From the NCBI GenBank assembly GCA_964584775.1, contig CAZPBC010000034.1, positions 1 to 21,606 of the forward strand: a DNA stretch of 21,606 bases. Direction: 5' to 3'. How positions within the stretch are numbered: position 1 is the stretch's first letter; each line of letters starts with the position of its first letter. Of this stretch, positions 7,464 through 15,487 are shown one piece after another. The notes below the pieces were generated by a model. That model saw only the letters and a program-made list of their open reading frames with translations. It made no database searches and was not told the origin of the DNA. The DNA comes from CAZPBC01 sp964584775. Its GTDB lineage: Bacteria; Chlamydiota; Chlamydiia; Chlamydiales; SLFE01. The position numbers and the translations under genes were made by a program.

Positions 7464-7662
7464 TCGGATCGTAGGGGTTGAGAGGCTGGACTGTAGTGAA
7501 CTCCTCGATGGTCAAAGAACGCTCTATTTTATACTCTTCAGAGAGCCAGCTGTGGAGATCGGCATCTTGGCAGCGCGCCGAGCAAAAAGGCCAAAGCGCT
7601 CCCTTCTTTTCTACAGGCTTGATGACCTCTTTACCACATCTAGGACAAGGAGCCGATTTCAT
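7453..7662 (-). CDS. yacG: YacG-type zinc protein (DNA gyrase inhibitor family)
   Basis: 69 aa from the ATG at 7662 (MKSAPCPRCGKEV). The frame extends upstream but loses family similarity. YacG is a small treble-clef zinc protein that in E. coli binds GyrB and inhibits gyrase. The four zinc ligands are present as C6-x2-C9 and C27-x3-C31 (CPRCGK and PFCSARCQ), followed by the conserved DLHSWLSEEYKI. It overlaps the upstream 169-aa gene by 23 nt and the downstream xerD by 11 nt, an unusually compressed arrangement linking two proteins that act on DNA topology. Family membership is clear; gyrase inhibition is inherited from the E. coli protein. Confidence 0.93.
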   Translation of the reverse strand: MKSAPCPRCGKEVIKPVEKKGALWPFCSARCQDADLHSWLSEEYKIERSLTIEEFTTVQPLNPYDPNAF

Positions 7663-8149
7663 CAGACAACTCCTGTTGGACACGGGCAAGTTCTGCCTCA
7701 CTGGGATCGAGAACGGGAAGGGTGAGCATCTCTTCACTCTCTTCCACCTCAAAAAGGTAGTAATCGGTTCCTTCCTCTCGCAGCTCACCGCGGAAAATCA
7801 GCTTCTTCTTCCTGCCGAGAAAAAGCGCAAGAAGAAAGGCTTTTAGCTGTGCCTCTTCCTTATCTAAAAAATCGACTAAAAGAGTCATCGCCCGCTCTAG
7901 ATACTCATCAGGGGTGGTAGGCTTCTTTGCACGTTCAGGAATCACAGAGGTCCAGTAGCTTCGTACCCCCTCTCCTGGTTGCTCATCCCATTCTGACTGC
8001 AGAATGTCTTCCCGCTCGTAAACCCCCTCCTTTTGCCCATCAGAAATGAGAGAGACAACAGTGTCTCCAGGTTGGAAAGGCTGGTTGGAGCGTGCACAGG
8101 AGCGTGCCCTTCTCGGGATCGGAAGCTGCTTCAAAAGGCGTTTTGACAT
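7640..8149 (-). CDS. Conserved-type protein of unknown function, 169 aa
   Basis: Function unknown. The N-terminal region reads RARSCARSNQPFQPGDTVVSLI, then EREDILQSEW and RSYWTSVIPERAKKPTT. This layout (Cys, then a G/PGD turn, an R-x-D segment, a W and an IPER-like motif) resembles, from memory, a family of hypothetical proteins in Planctomycetes and other PVC bacteria that start CAVTGRELAPGE or similar; I cannot confirm this. The middle (DEYLERAMTLLVDFLDKEEAQLKAFLLALFLGRKK, read in parts) is helical, and the C-terminus is acidic. There is no signal peptide. It shares 23 nt with yacG in another frame, so it probably heads the 169-aa/yacG/xerD unit. No clear ribosome site is visible upstream; a perfect CTAGT/ACTAG inverted repeat lies at 8155-8166 just before the start. 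Confidence 0.8.
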   Translation of the reverse strand: MSKRLLKQLPIPRRARSCARSNQPFQPGDTVVSLISDGQKEGVYEREDILQSEWDEQPGEGVRSYWTSVIPERAKKPTTPDEYLERAMTLLVDFLDKEEAQLKAFLLALFLGRKKKLIFRGELREEGTDYYLFEVEESEEMLTLPVLDPSEAELARVQQELSDEIGSLS

Positions 8150-8201
8150 AGCCGCTAGTCTACTAGAAAACCCCTAAAAAAGCGACAGTTTTGGCATAGA
8201 A

Positions 8202-9806
8202 TCAACTGAAGTCAATCTCTTCCAACAGGGCATCTGCTGCTTCAAAGTGGCCTGGGTAGGAGCCCGTCGAACGGCGTCCTTCCATCTCAGTCAACACTTT
8301 GATAGCCAGTTTTTTACCTAACTGAACCCCTTCTTGGTCAAAGGAGTTGATATTCCAAATGAATCCCTCAAAAGCGACTTTGTTTTCGAGAAGGGAGAAG
8401 AGCGCTCCTAGAATATAGGGAGTCAACTTCTCTCCGACGATGAGATGCGAGGGACGATTCCCCTCAAACTCTTTATTGGGGTTGTCATCGCTCTTACCGA
8501 CAGCCAGTGAGATCGCTTGAGCGACAAGGTTCGCGAGGAGCTTTTCTTGGTTGGTGGTTCCATCGATTTCGAGGTCGATACCATACTGACACTCTTTGAA
8601 GCCGATTAACTCTAATGGCACCACCTGCGTTCCCTGATGGATCAGCTGGAAAAAAGAGTGCTGACCGTTCGTTCCGGGTTCTCCCCAGATGATCATCCCT
8701 GTTTGAAAGTCGACTTTATTCCCATAACGGTCGATATGCTTCCCGTTGGACTCCATCTCCACTTGTTGGATATGGGCAGGTAGACGGCGGAGAGCTTGGC
8801 TGTAGGGAATCATCGCAAGGGTGGGAGCTTTTAAGAAATTGTGATTCCACACACTTAAAAGCGCGAGCATCAGCGGCATATTTTCTTTTGGATCCTCGTT
8901 TAAAGCCATGAGATCCATTTCATGAGCCCCTTTTAGGAATTGCATGAAGGTATCAAATCCAAAAGCGAAAGAGAGCAAGATCGCTCCGTACATCGCGCTC
9001 GTGCAGTAGCGGCCACCGATGAAGTCCCAGCTGTAAAAACACTCCAAAAATTGGCTCTTGTCATCGAGAGGACTCCCCTCTCCAGTCATCGCGATGAAGT
9101 GGTCTTTAGAGTTGAGTCCAGCACTCTCGAATTTCTCCTTAAGGAAGTTGTAATTGGTGAGCGTTTCCAAAGTGGAACCCGACTTAGAGACGACCATCAC
9201 TAGCGTCTTTTCCATATCGATAGCATCGAGGACTTTGGCCGTTTCATCCGGATCGATATTCGCAATAAAGTGGACGTTTTTGTCTTGGGGTTTGAGGTGG
9301 GATAAAGCAACATACGCCGCTTCAGGACCGAGATTCGATCCCCCGATTCCGATCATGACAAGGTCGTTGAATCGAGAACCGTGCTCCTTCAAAAACCCTT
9401 CTAATTTCTTCAGTTCCGCCTTCTCCATTTCTGCCGCTTCTTTTGCTGCAGGACTCGACGGAATATCTTGAAAGACGGCACGCATCGCTGTGTGTAAAAC
9501 TTTTCGCTCTTCGCTGGGAAAGCCTTCGATTTTATTGATCACTTCACCCGCTTGCATCTCTTTCATACACTCTACAGCAGAGGTCTCTTGAGCCAGCTCG
9601 AAAAGCGCAGCGAGAATCTCTTCATTCACCCGTTCAGTTCCAAAAAGCAGCTTGAGGTCGCAGCCCTGAATGACATGGCTTTTGAGGCGCTCTTCTGACA
9701 AGAACCCTTCCTCTGTCATGTCGGGGGGATTGTTTGAAAGCTTTTCCAGTTTTTTCGACGCTGTCAACTCTTTGAAGCTTTTTCGTTTCTCTGCAACCTT
9801 TGCCAT
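8202..9806 (-). CDS. pgi: Glucose-6-phosphate isomerase
   Basis: 534 aa, typical of the longer bacterial form. It interconverts glucose-6-phosphate and fructose-6-phosphate in glycolysis/gluconeogenesis. Sugar-phosphate-binding SIS motifs are seen in IGIGGSNLGPEAA (about 152-164) and VVSKSGSTLETLTN (205-218). The active-site segments are GEPGTNGQHSF with Glu376 as the likely base, QLIHQG with His390, and NSFDQEGVQLGKKLA with Lys498. The ATG has an excellent ribosome site (TAAGGAGGT). A candidate promoter at 9839-9867 suggests its own transcription start within the minus-strand run. No missing residues were noted. Confidence 0.97.
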   Translation of the reverse strand: MAKVAEKRKSFKELTASKKLEKLSNNPPDMTEEGFLSEERLKSHVIQGCDLKLLFGTERVNEEILAALFELAQETSAVECMKEMQAGEVINKIEGFPSEERKVLHTAMRAVFQDIPSSPAAKEAAEMEKAELKKLEGFLKEHGSRFNDLVMIGIGGSNLGPEAAYVALSHLKPQDKNVHFIANIDPDETAKVLDAIDMEKTLVMVVSKSGSTLETLTNYNFLKEKFESAGLNSKDHFIAMTGEGSPLDDKSQFLECFYSWDFIGGRYCTSAMYGAILLSFAFGFDTFMQFLKGAHEMDLMALNEDPKENMPLMLALLSVWNHNFLKAPTLAMIPYSQALRRLPAHIQQVEMESNGKHIDRYGNKVDFQTGMIIWGEPGTNGQHSFFQLIHQGTQVVPLELIGFKECQYGIDLEIDGTTNQEKLLANLVAQAISLAVGKSDDNPNKEFEGNRPSHLIVGEKLTPYILGALFSLLENKVAFEGFIWNINSFDQEGVQLGKKLAIKVLTEMEGRRSTGSYPGHFEAADALLEEIDFS

Positions 9807-9838
9807 GAAGGACCTCCTTATACTGGATATCTACCCTC

Positions 9839-9867
9839 ACTATGAGGTGTGATAGAAACTTTTTCAA
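9839..9867 (-). promoter_or_regulatory. Candidate promoter of pgi
   Basis: Reading the minus strand, TTGAAA (9867-9862), a 17-nt spacer and CATAGT (9844-9839) precede the pgi start by 32 nt. The -35 matches 4 of 6 and the -10 matches 4 of 6. A small CCTCA/TGAGG inverted repeat overlaps the -10 and could be an operator. Confidence 0.4.
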
Positions 9868-9882
9868 GGAAAAATAAGAAGA

Positions 9883-10671
9883 TTAGGATGAGAGAGTTAG
9901 AATCTCATCCAGGGTATCGAAAGTCCGTTCATCGGGAACCCCGATCCCCTCCTGGCCGTAGACATAGACCAGACCTTCCGCAGCGGCAAAACCGAGAAGC
10001 TTACGGTAGAGGTCGCGGGTGTAAAAAGCGGGGTGGACCACAATCGCCTGCATTCCCTCCCAGTCATTCAGTAACTGCTCCTCCGCGATGAGGCGGAAAG
10101 AAAAGGACGCTTTAGAAAAGAGCTCGACCAACTCTTTTGCAGCAGCCGTTGCCTTCTCTGTTTCAAGGGCAGGAAAAAGTAGACCCACCTCTTCAGGCTC
10201 TTTCAACTCGACCCCTTCACCCCAAACCGCATCACCGTAATGGAGGGAAGCGTTCTTCAGAGCACGTTTAAACCGGAAGTAGGAACCCGCATCGAGCTTT
10301 CTTGCGAGCGTCCAGGGATGATCGACACTAGAGCAGTCGAGCAGCAAGTAAAGGGAGAGCTCGTCAGGGACCAAGTCTGTCATCCGATCAAACTCTTCCA
10401 ACATCTCCGGAGTCACCTCCTGAAGAGCCCCTTCGTAAAAAGAGAGACCGAGCGTCTCTTCAGAAAACTCTTCATAGAGTGTATCTAGGAAATGTTCGAA
10501 GGCGAGGCGGAGAGTCTTTTCAAATGAGGCTCCTTGCCCATCACTCCAACCCAAGTCTAAGTGCCAAAAGAGCGACTCTCCTCTCTCTTTCGCTTCGAGA
10601 GCTTGGCGCCTCTCTGCCTCCCACTGGAGGTCGGAGTCGGCACGTCCGTTGAGGGTGATTGAACAGGTCAT
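9883..10671 (-). CDS. Hypothetical protein, 262 aa
   Basis: I do not recognise a family. The protein is acidic and soluble-looking, with no signal peptide or membrane segment. It is rich in Leu/Glu/Phe and contains helical stretches such as FEKTLRLAFEHFLDTLYEEF (about 50-69), with several Tyr/Trp pairs. The C-terminus contains EGLVYVYGQEGIGVPDERTF. The start overlaps the trmB stop as ATGA, so it is translationally coupled to trmB and probably co-transcribed with it. Its reading frame is long, dense and without internal stops in a gene-packed region, so it is real, but nothing in the sequence states a function. Lineage-restricted conservation in chlamydiae is a guess. Confidence 0.85.
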   Translation of the reverse strand: MTCSITLNGRADSDLQWEAERRQALEAKERGESLFWHLDLGWSDGQGASFEKTLRLAFEHFLDTLYEEFSEETLGLSFYEGALQEVTPEMLEEFDRMTDLVPDELSLYLLLDCSSVDHPWTLARKLDAGSYFRFKRALKNASLHYGDAVWGEGVELKEPEEVGLLFPALETEKATAAAKELVELFSKASFSFRLIAEEQLLNDWEGMQAIVVHPAFYTRDLYRKLLGFAAAEGLVYVYGQEGIGVPDERTFDTLDEILTLSS

Positions 10672-11336
10672 CTTTTAAAACTCATGTAGCGGATCTCACG
10701 TCCTTTGCTTCGCCAGAGCGCTTCGAAGTAGGAGTTGCCATATCCCTCCCACTCGTTAGTGAAATGGGGAGCTTCAAAGACGGGAGTAAACTCCTCCGAA
10801 CTCAAAAAGTGTTGAATCACCTCTTCACTATAGGGAACATCATCGGTCACGACGGTCACCGTCCCCCCGTTTTTTAAGATCCGCGCGAGTTCTTTGATAA
10901 AGGTGGGTTGGATCAAACGGTACTTGGCATGCTTCTTTTTCGGCCAAGGGTCTGGAAAGTTGATATACACCTCTTCCACAGAACTGGAAGGAAAGTAGCG
11001 CTCTGTCGTCGATAAAGCTTCTCCATTCACAATCGAAAGATTTCCGAGTGTGCGGTTCTTCATCTTAGACCAAATTTTGCGGCAACGGATAAAGCGCTTT
11101 TCGACTGCGACCCAGTTGCAGTGGCTCGACTCAACTGCCTTCTCTACAATCCAGGCCCCATTTCCACTGCAGTATTCGATTTTAACAGGCTGCTCTTTTG
11201 AAAAGAGAGCAGGGTCTTCCCAACCGGGAAACTGGAAAGAGTCACTCCCCTCTTGAACCGAATAGAAAATACGGTCCTCAATGGTGGTAAAACTTTCTTT
11301 CCATTTAAAGGGAGGTTTGAGGTCTTCTGGTTTCAT
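10668..11336 (-). CDS. trmB: tRNA (guanine-N7)-methyltransferase
   Basis: 222 aa, usual length. It makes m7G46 in the variable loop of many tRNAs using S-adenosylmethionine. The SAM-binding motif is IEYCSGNGAWI (53-63, where most family members have E-I-G-x-G), with an acidic Glu79 in WVAVEKRF. The catalytic and tRNA-binding signature INFPDPWPKKKHAKYRL (125-141) is intact, followed by LKNGGTVTVVTDD. The end (FTNEWEGYGNSYFEALWRSKGREI, in parts) fits the family C-terminus. The Cys-Ser replacement in motif I is a mild variation. It lies 12 nt after the ankyrin gene and overlaps the 262-aa gene by 4 nt. Confidence 0.94.
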   Translation of the reverse strand: MKPEDLKPPFKWKESFTTIEDRIFYSVQEGSDSFQFPGWEDPALFSKEQPVKIEYCSGNGAWIVEKAVESSHCNWVAVEKRFIRCRKIWSKMKNRTLGNLSIVNGEALSTTERYFPSSSVEEVYINFPDPWPKKKHAKYRLIQPTFIKELARILKNGGTVTVVTDDVPYSEEVIQHFLSSEEFTPVFEAPHFTNEWEGYGNSYFEALWRSKGREIRYMSFKR

Positions 11337-11348
11337 AGCCTAAGAATT

Positions 11349-12221
11349 TTAATTCCCTTTTGCTTTCTTCACAAGTTCTGTCACTTCCTTAGTCAAGATG
11401 GGATGGATCCCAGCATACATTCTCATTTTAAAGTCGTAGTCATCCATCCAAGTTGCAAAGAAAAGGGCGAGCTTCTCCGGATTCCTCTCACGCCACTCCT
11501 CAGCTTCTTTAGGGAACGTCTCCTTCTTTGATTCAAAAGACTCTTTGAGCTTTTCAAAGACCTCTTTTTTTGCAAAAATCTGCTGAACTTGCTTCTGAAC
11601 CTTTATGGGAGAGCGCTCTTTAAAAAGAAGAGAAAGAGGCATCTGGCCTGGTGGTTTCTCATCTTCACCCAACTTCTCTTTCGGGATCTTTTGCGGAATC
11701 TTGTTCTCTGCTGAAAGATTCGCTCCCTTCTCAATCAGGTAAGAAACCAACTCCCAGTGCCCTCTCTCACAAGCGACATGGAGCGGCGTGACACCTCCCT
11801 TTCTCGGAAAGCTCGTATCAAAGTCCTCGTCCGCCTCAAGACGCTTCTTCACCGCTGCGAGATCCCCAGCTTCTACCTCACTAAAAAATTCTTTTTGAGT
11901 TTCGTAGAATGCAAGCGCCGTTCTATGAGAAAGCTTCATGACAGCGTAAAAAACAAGCACTGCTGAAGTGATACCGACGAGCACCGTGGCGACAAAAGGA
12001 AGCGAGCCCACCACCGCATAGGAGACAAGAAGCCCAAATCCTCCGCTGAGCAAAACGCCTTTCATGATCTGATCGGTCTTCCTAGGGAGCTCTAAGGGGT
12101 CACTAAAATAGTTCTTTAACTCCTCTGGAGCCGTCTTGATCACCCAGGGATTTTTAAAGGGACCTAGATAGGGATCGACCCACTCGTAAGCTTTCTTGAA
12201 AGTGTCATTTAATTTGTTCAT
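11349..12221 (-). CDS. Ankyrin-repeat protein with hydrophobic hairpin (possible Inc/effector)
   Basis: 290 aa from ATG at 12221 (MNKLNDTFKK). The frame can be extended 7 codons to a TTG at 12242, which is less likely. Residues 54-95 form a long bilobed hydrophobic stretch (GVLLSGGFGLLVSYAV, then FVATVLVGITSAVLVFYAV). A clear ankyrin repeat follows at about 142-172 (GGVTPLHVACERGHWELVSY, then LIEKGANLSAE), flanked by weaker units (EVEAGDLAAVKKRLEAD before; GQMPLSLLF after). The C-terminal third is charged and helical, possibly coiled coil (EKLKESFESKKETFPKEAEE). There is no signal peptide. Ankyrin domains bind proteins. Together with the hairpin this fits an inclusion-membrane or other secreted chlamydial protein facing the host, but that is inference. 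It is the first gene of the trmB run and diverges from queF. Confidence 0.85.
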   Translation of the reverse strand: MNKLNDTFKKAYEWVDPYLGPFKNPWVIKTAPEELKNYFSDPLELPRKTDQIMKGVLLSGGFGLLVSYAVVGSLPFVATVLVGITSAVLVFYAVMKLSHRTALAFYETQKEFFSEVEAGDLAAVKKRLEADEDFDTSFPRKGGVTPLHVACERGHWELVSYLIEKGANLSAENKIPQKIPKEKLGEDEKPPGQMPLSLLFKERSPIKVQKQVQQIFAKKEVFEKLKESFESKKETFPKEAEEWRERNPEKLALFFATWMDDYDFKMRMYAGIHPILTKEVTELVKKAKGN

Positions 12222-12253
12222 TATGTTAAATTTATACCACAAAAGAGGGATCT

Positions 12254-13060
12254 ATGCAGCTAGAAAAAAGTGTATTAGGTAAGAAAGTTTCATACACTGA
12301 AACTTATGATAAAAGCCTTCTTTTTCCGATCCTCCGAGCCGAAAAGCGAGAGGAGCTGGGCTTCAAAAATCCTCTTCCCTTTCAGGGATACGATCTCTGG
12401 AGGGCGTTTGAGCTCTCTTGGCTGAATGAAAAGGGAAAACCCCAAGTGGCTCTAGCAGAATTCCTCTTTCCTGCATCCTCCCCCTTCCTCATCGAGTCCA
12501 AATCCTTCAAACTCTATTTAAACTCCTACAACCAGACGCCCTTTTCCTCCCCTAAAGAGGTTCAAGAGCGACTCCAAAGAGATTTGAGTGACGCTTCAAA
12601 AAGTGAGGTCGAGGTCCGCTTCATCGATGTCGAGAAAGAGGCCCCCTTCCCCCCGCTCAAAGGAACTTGCATAGACGATCTCGATATCGAAACGGATATC
12701 TACAACGTTACCCCCTCTCTCCTCAAACAAGGAAGCGAGCATGTTGAAGAAACCCTCTACACCCACCTCTTCAAATCCAATTGTCTCGTGACCGGCCAGC
12801 CCGACTGGGCAACCGTGCTGATCTCCTACAAAGGAAAAGCGCTTGCAAAAGAAGCGCTTCTTCAATACCTCATCTCTTACCGCTGTCACCTAGAACTTCA
12901 CGAGCAAGCGATCGAACGGATCTTCCGCGACCTCTCCCAGCTGAAGCTAGAAGAGCTCACCGTCATCGGCTTCTTCACCCGCCGAGGCGGCCTCGACATC
13001 AACCCGGTGCGATCCACAACTGCTCATCCCAAAGAGCTTCCCCGCCTCCTGCGGCAGTAA
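12254..13060 (+). CDS. queF: NADPH-dependent 7-cyano-7-deazaguanine reductase
   Basis: 268 aa, matching the long bimodular (type II) QueF form. It reduces preQ0 to preQ1 in the queuosine pathway for tRNA wobble position 34. The tunnelling-fold signature ESKSFKLYLNSYNQT (81-95) includes the substrate Glu81. The nucleophilic Cys177 lies in KSNCLVTGQPDWATV with Asp184. The C-terminal YLISYRCHLELHEQAIERIF carries His216 and Glu217, and RRGGLDINPVR ends the core. All key residues are present. A modest AGAGGGA precedes the ATG. The gene diverges from the ankyrin gene across about 32 nt and ends head-on against the 789-aa gene, the two stop codons touching. No other queuosine genes are in view. Confidence 0.96.
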   Translation: MQLEKSVLGKKVSYTETYDKSLLFPILRAEKREELGFKNPLPFQGYDLWRAFELSWLNEKGKPQVALAEFLFPASSPFLIESKSFKLYLNSYNQTPFSSPKEVQERLQRDLSDASKSEVEVRFIDVEKEAPFPPLKGTCIDDLDIETDIYNVTPSLLKQGSEHVEETLYTHLFKSNCLVTGQPDWATVLISYKGKALAKEALLQYLISYRCHLELHEQAIERIFRDLSQLKLEELTVIGFFTRRGGLDINPVRSTTAHPKELPRLLRQ

Positions 13061-15430
13061 TCAAGCTGCAGTACCCGGTTCCTCTTCAAATTCCAAGGGT
13101 TCAAGGTCGACAAATTCAAGTTTCTTTACTTTCCCATACTTTCTAAAAAGACAGTCCGATAAAACACACAACATCTCTCTACCCCTTTCACCTCGACTGC
13201 CCCCTTTTGCTGGTGAAAAGTTTTTTGACAGGCCCATATTCGAATCCATAAAGTGAATTCTATTTCCATCCACTCTGAAGTAGATGATGTGCCATCTTCT
13301 CCCTTCAATCTTAAAGCTAACCCCAACGACTCCATGATGCTTATCTAAGAATTTCTGGTGAGCTGGATCGTCTAAATATTGACTAGCAACACGCGTGAAT
13401 TGGCTTTTCCCCGATTCATCTAACTGAAAAGCATTCGAAGAGCGTAAAAAATAACTAGTTTTCTTCGATCTATAGCCACGCAAACGAGAAGTTTTTTTTC
13501 CATAAGTCTGCTTACGATACCAAATGTCTATCGCCCCACTTTTCCAAAGCTTAAAGGAAGATCGGATGTTCCGGGCTAATTGAATAGGAGATTTCACGCG
13601 AGGCAGATCTAAAATCTCCCTGGGAATAATTTGATGACTATCAAGAAAGTGGCTGTAAAGCATTCTTGGAGCTATATGAAAGCGATCCTTTGGCTTTGCT
13701 TCCAACGCTTCCTCCAACTCACGATGCGAAATTTCAGGATTGCATATTTCTAATGTCATCAAGCTAAATGTAATTGGCTCACAGAGACCATCAAAATTTT
13801 CTTCACCTCCCCAACCCTGTTTATAAACTTTCGAGAAAGCTCCAGGATGCGCTTCGTATAATTCTAAAATTTTGGAAAAACGCTCCTCGTAAGGCTCCGC
13901 GAGTGCCGCTATGCTTCCTCCTAGCTTTCCCTCTTCTTGAAGTGAAGCTACATGTTCAAAAACTTCTTCATCGGAATCAAAATACTCCCTATAGGCTGAC
14001 AGATTACAAATAAGTTTGTGTGCTTGCAAAATTTTAGCTTCATCAGTTGAAATATGACGACTTCTAGCAAGAGTTAGGTAACTAGGGTTTTGCTTTTGCA
14101 CTTCGGTCAGTACATCATCAATCTGTTGGTTGATAATCAATCGAGTCGACTCAACAAGTGACGGGTGACTCTTTAGATAGTTTTCCACCCACATCATCTG
14201 TATCGCTTTATTTGGATTCCCATCCATCAAGGAAATTTTTTCACGGCAAATGGCCAAGCGTAATTCCTGAATTAACTTTTCTGGTGAAGTGCCCGCTTTT
14301 ACTTCTCGATCAAATACCTCATGAATCATAGGAAGAAGTATTCTATGCAGTTTTCGTAGATCTTCTCTAATAAGTGTAGAGTCTAGATGAAAAATCCTTC
14401 TAAAGAAGAACTCTTCGAACTTAGAAACCCCTACGCAGGCGACATGATTTGTATAAAAATCATAAATTCGATCGTAGATGGCTTTGGTTAAAACATTTGA
14501 GTAAATGCTCTCTTGACTCAATAGAAACTGAACGCCCGGATCTAACTTTTGCTTCAACTTTTCATTCAACTCTAACTCACCGACCTTTAGCTGACGGTAA
14601 ATTTTTCTAAACTCTCTTTCAAAATGCTTCTCTGGTAATTTTGTCTGTTGATAAGCTCTCCTTACTTGGCGTGCCGCTTGATTTAATTGATCAAGCGTTT
14701 GACTTCCAATCTCCCTCTGACCTTCTCTCTCCTCTTCTGAAAAAAGAGTCCAATCACATAGTACAAACCGAGCTACCTTTTCCCCCGCTTCTCTCTTTAA
14801 ATCTTCATACAGGCCCAAGAGAATTTTTTGATTGGCGAGTTCAACCGTTTTATCTCCAGCTTGAGAAAAATCTCTAGATTGAGCTTTTTTCAGTTCATTG
14901 AGTGGCGTAGACTTAGACTGAACACGTCCACGAAGTCCTTCCATATCGACTTCCGTTTCGGTTTGAACAGGAGTCTTCTTTCTGACTTCCTCCACTTTTT
15001 TTGAAGTGAGGCCGAATGCATCGTGTAGATAAACAGATTGGCTGGGATGTAGGATCCCATCCCAAGGAGACAGGACAGCGGCCACGATATATTTGACACA
15101 CCTAGCTGTCTCTCCCATCGCGCGGTCTGCCGTATTTGTGGGTGACATCAACCGCCCCAGAAGAGGTGTCCAGCAGATCAAGCACTTTCCCCAACAACCC
15201 AAAGCTTTGACGCCCGATCCGATCCCCTTTACCACATCCACTGGAAGAGTATGGAGCACGAGAACACGGTCTAAGAGAGCTGAAAAGCTGAGAAGCCGTG
15301 GCTCTTGAAGAACCTTGACCTTCCGACCCTTCACATGAAAACTCAGGCCGATCGATTCTCTATCGCGAATCTTCTCCACAGGGTCGATGAACCCCTCAAA
15401 AAAAGATCGAAAGACCCCTTTAGCAGCCAT
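13061..15430 (-). CDS. Candidate secreted effector with YopT-like (C58) cysteine protease domain
   Basis: 789 aa; no named family recognised overall. The start at 15430 has TAGGAG upstream. An N-terminal region contains hydrophobic stretches at about 76-92 (ALGCWGKCLICWTPLLG) and 110-120, then HPSQSVYLHDAFGLTSKK. A long charged helical middle spans about 140-530. The C-terminal third has NFDGLCEPITFSLMTLEI with Cys550, and later RRWHIIYFRVDGNRIHFMDS (711-730) plus NMG, with His714 and Asp729 15 residues apart. The Cys, then His, then D-x-N-x-G order is that of YopT/AvrPphB-type papain-like proteases, which cleave host proteins; the Cys-His gap of 164 is longer than in YopT. An alternative is a Ulp1-type (C48) arrangement using His714, Asp729 and Cys755/Cys760. 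The gene is visibly AT-richer than its neighbours. Protease and effector roles are inference. Confidence 0.85.
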   Translation of the reverse strand: MAAKGVFRSFFEGFIDPVEKIRDRESIGLSFHVKGRKVKVLQEPRLLSFSALLDRVLVLHTLPVDVVKGIGSGVKALGCWGKCLICWTPLLGRLMSPTNTADRAMGETARCVKYIVAAVLSPWDGILHPSQSVYLHDAFGLTSKKVEEVRKKTPVQTETEVDMEGLRGRVQSKSTPLNELKKAQSRDFSQAGDKTVELANQKILLGLYEDLKREAGEKVARFVLCDWTLFSEEEREGQREIGSQTLDQLNQAARQVRRAYQQTKLPEKHFEREFRKIYRQLKVGELELNEKLKQKLDPGVQFLLSQESIYSNVLTKAIYDRIYDFYTNHVACVGVSKFEEFFFRRIFHLDSTLIREDLRKLHRILLPMIHEVFDREVKAGTSPEKLIQELRLAICREKISLMDGNPNKAIQMMWVENYLKSHPSLVESTRLIINQQIDDVLTEVQKQNPSYLTLARSRHISTDEAKILQAHKLICNLSAYREYFDSDEEVFEHVASLQEEGKLGGSIAALAEPYEERFSKILELYEAHPGAFSKVYKQGWGGEENFDGLCEPITFSLMTLEICNPEISHRELEEALEAKPKDRFHIAPRMLYSHFLDSHQIIPREILDLPRVKSPIQLARNIRSSFKLWKSGAIDIWYRKQTYGKKTSRLRGYRSKKTSYFLRSSNAFQLDESGKSQFTRVASQYLDDPAHQKFLDKHHGVVGVSFKIEGRRWHIIYFRVDGNRIHFMDSNMGLSKNFSPAKGGSRGERGREMLCVLSDCLFRKYGKVKKLEFVDLEPLEFEEEPGTAA

Positions 15431-15487
15431 TTACAATCTCCTAGTTCATAGAAAGAGATAAAGCAAATGGCGTGCCAACAAAGCGGA

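Noticed and set aside
8155..8166. Perfect inverted repeat CTAGT-CT-ACTAG as a terminator of pgi
   Set aside because: The stem is only 5 bp and is not followed by a T run in the pgi direction; at most it is a small operator.
12202..12231. Possible dif site: TTATGTTAAAT at 12221-12231 matches the E. coli XerD half-site exactly
   Set aside because: The other arm and centre do not fit the XerC half-site (no CATAA at the expected place), and the stretch overlaps the ankyrin gene start in AT-rich leader sequence, so an 11-nt chance match is more likely.
12781..13146. A 121-codon plus-strand frame overlapping queF
   Set aside because: It is a shadow of queF with Arg/Pro/His-rich low-complexity composition typical of out-of-frame GC-rich coding sequence.
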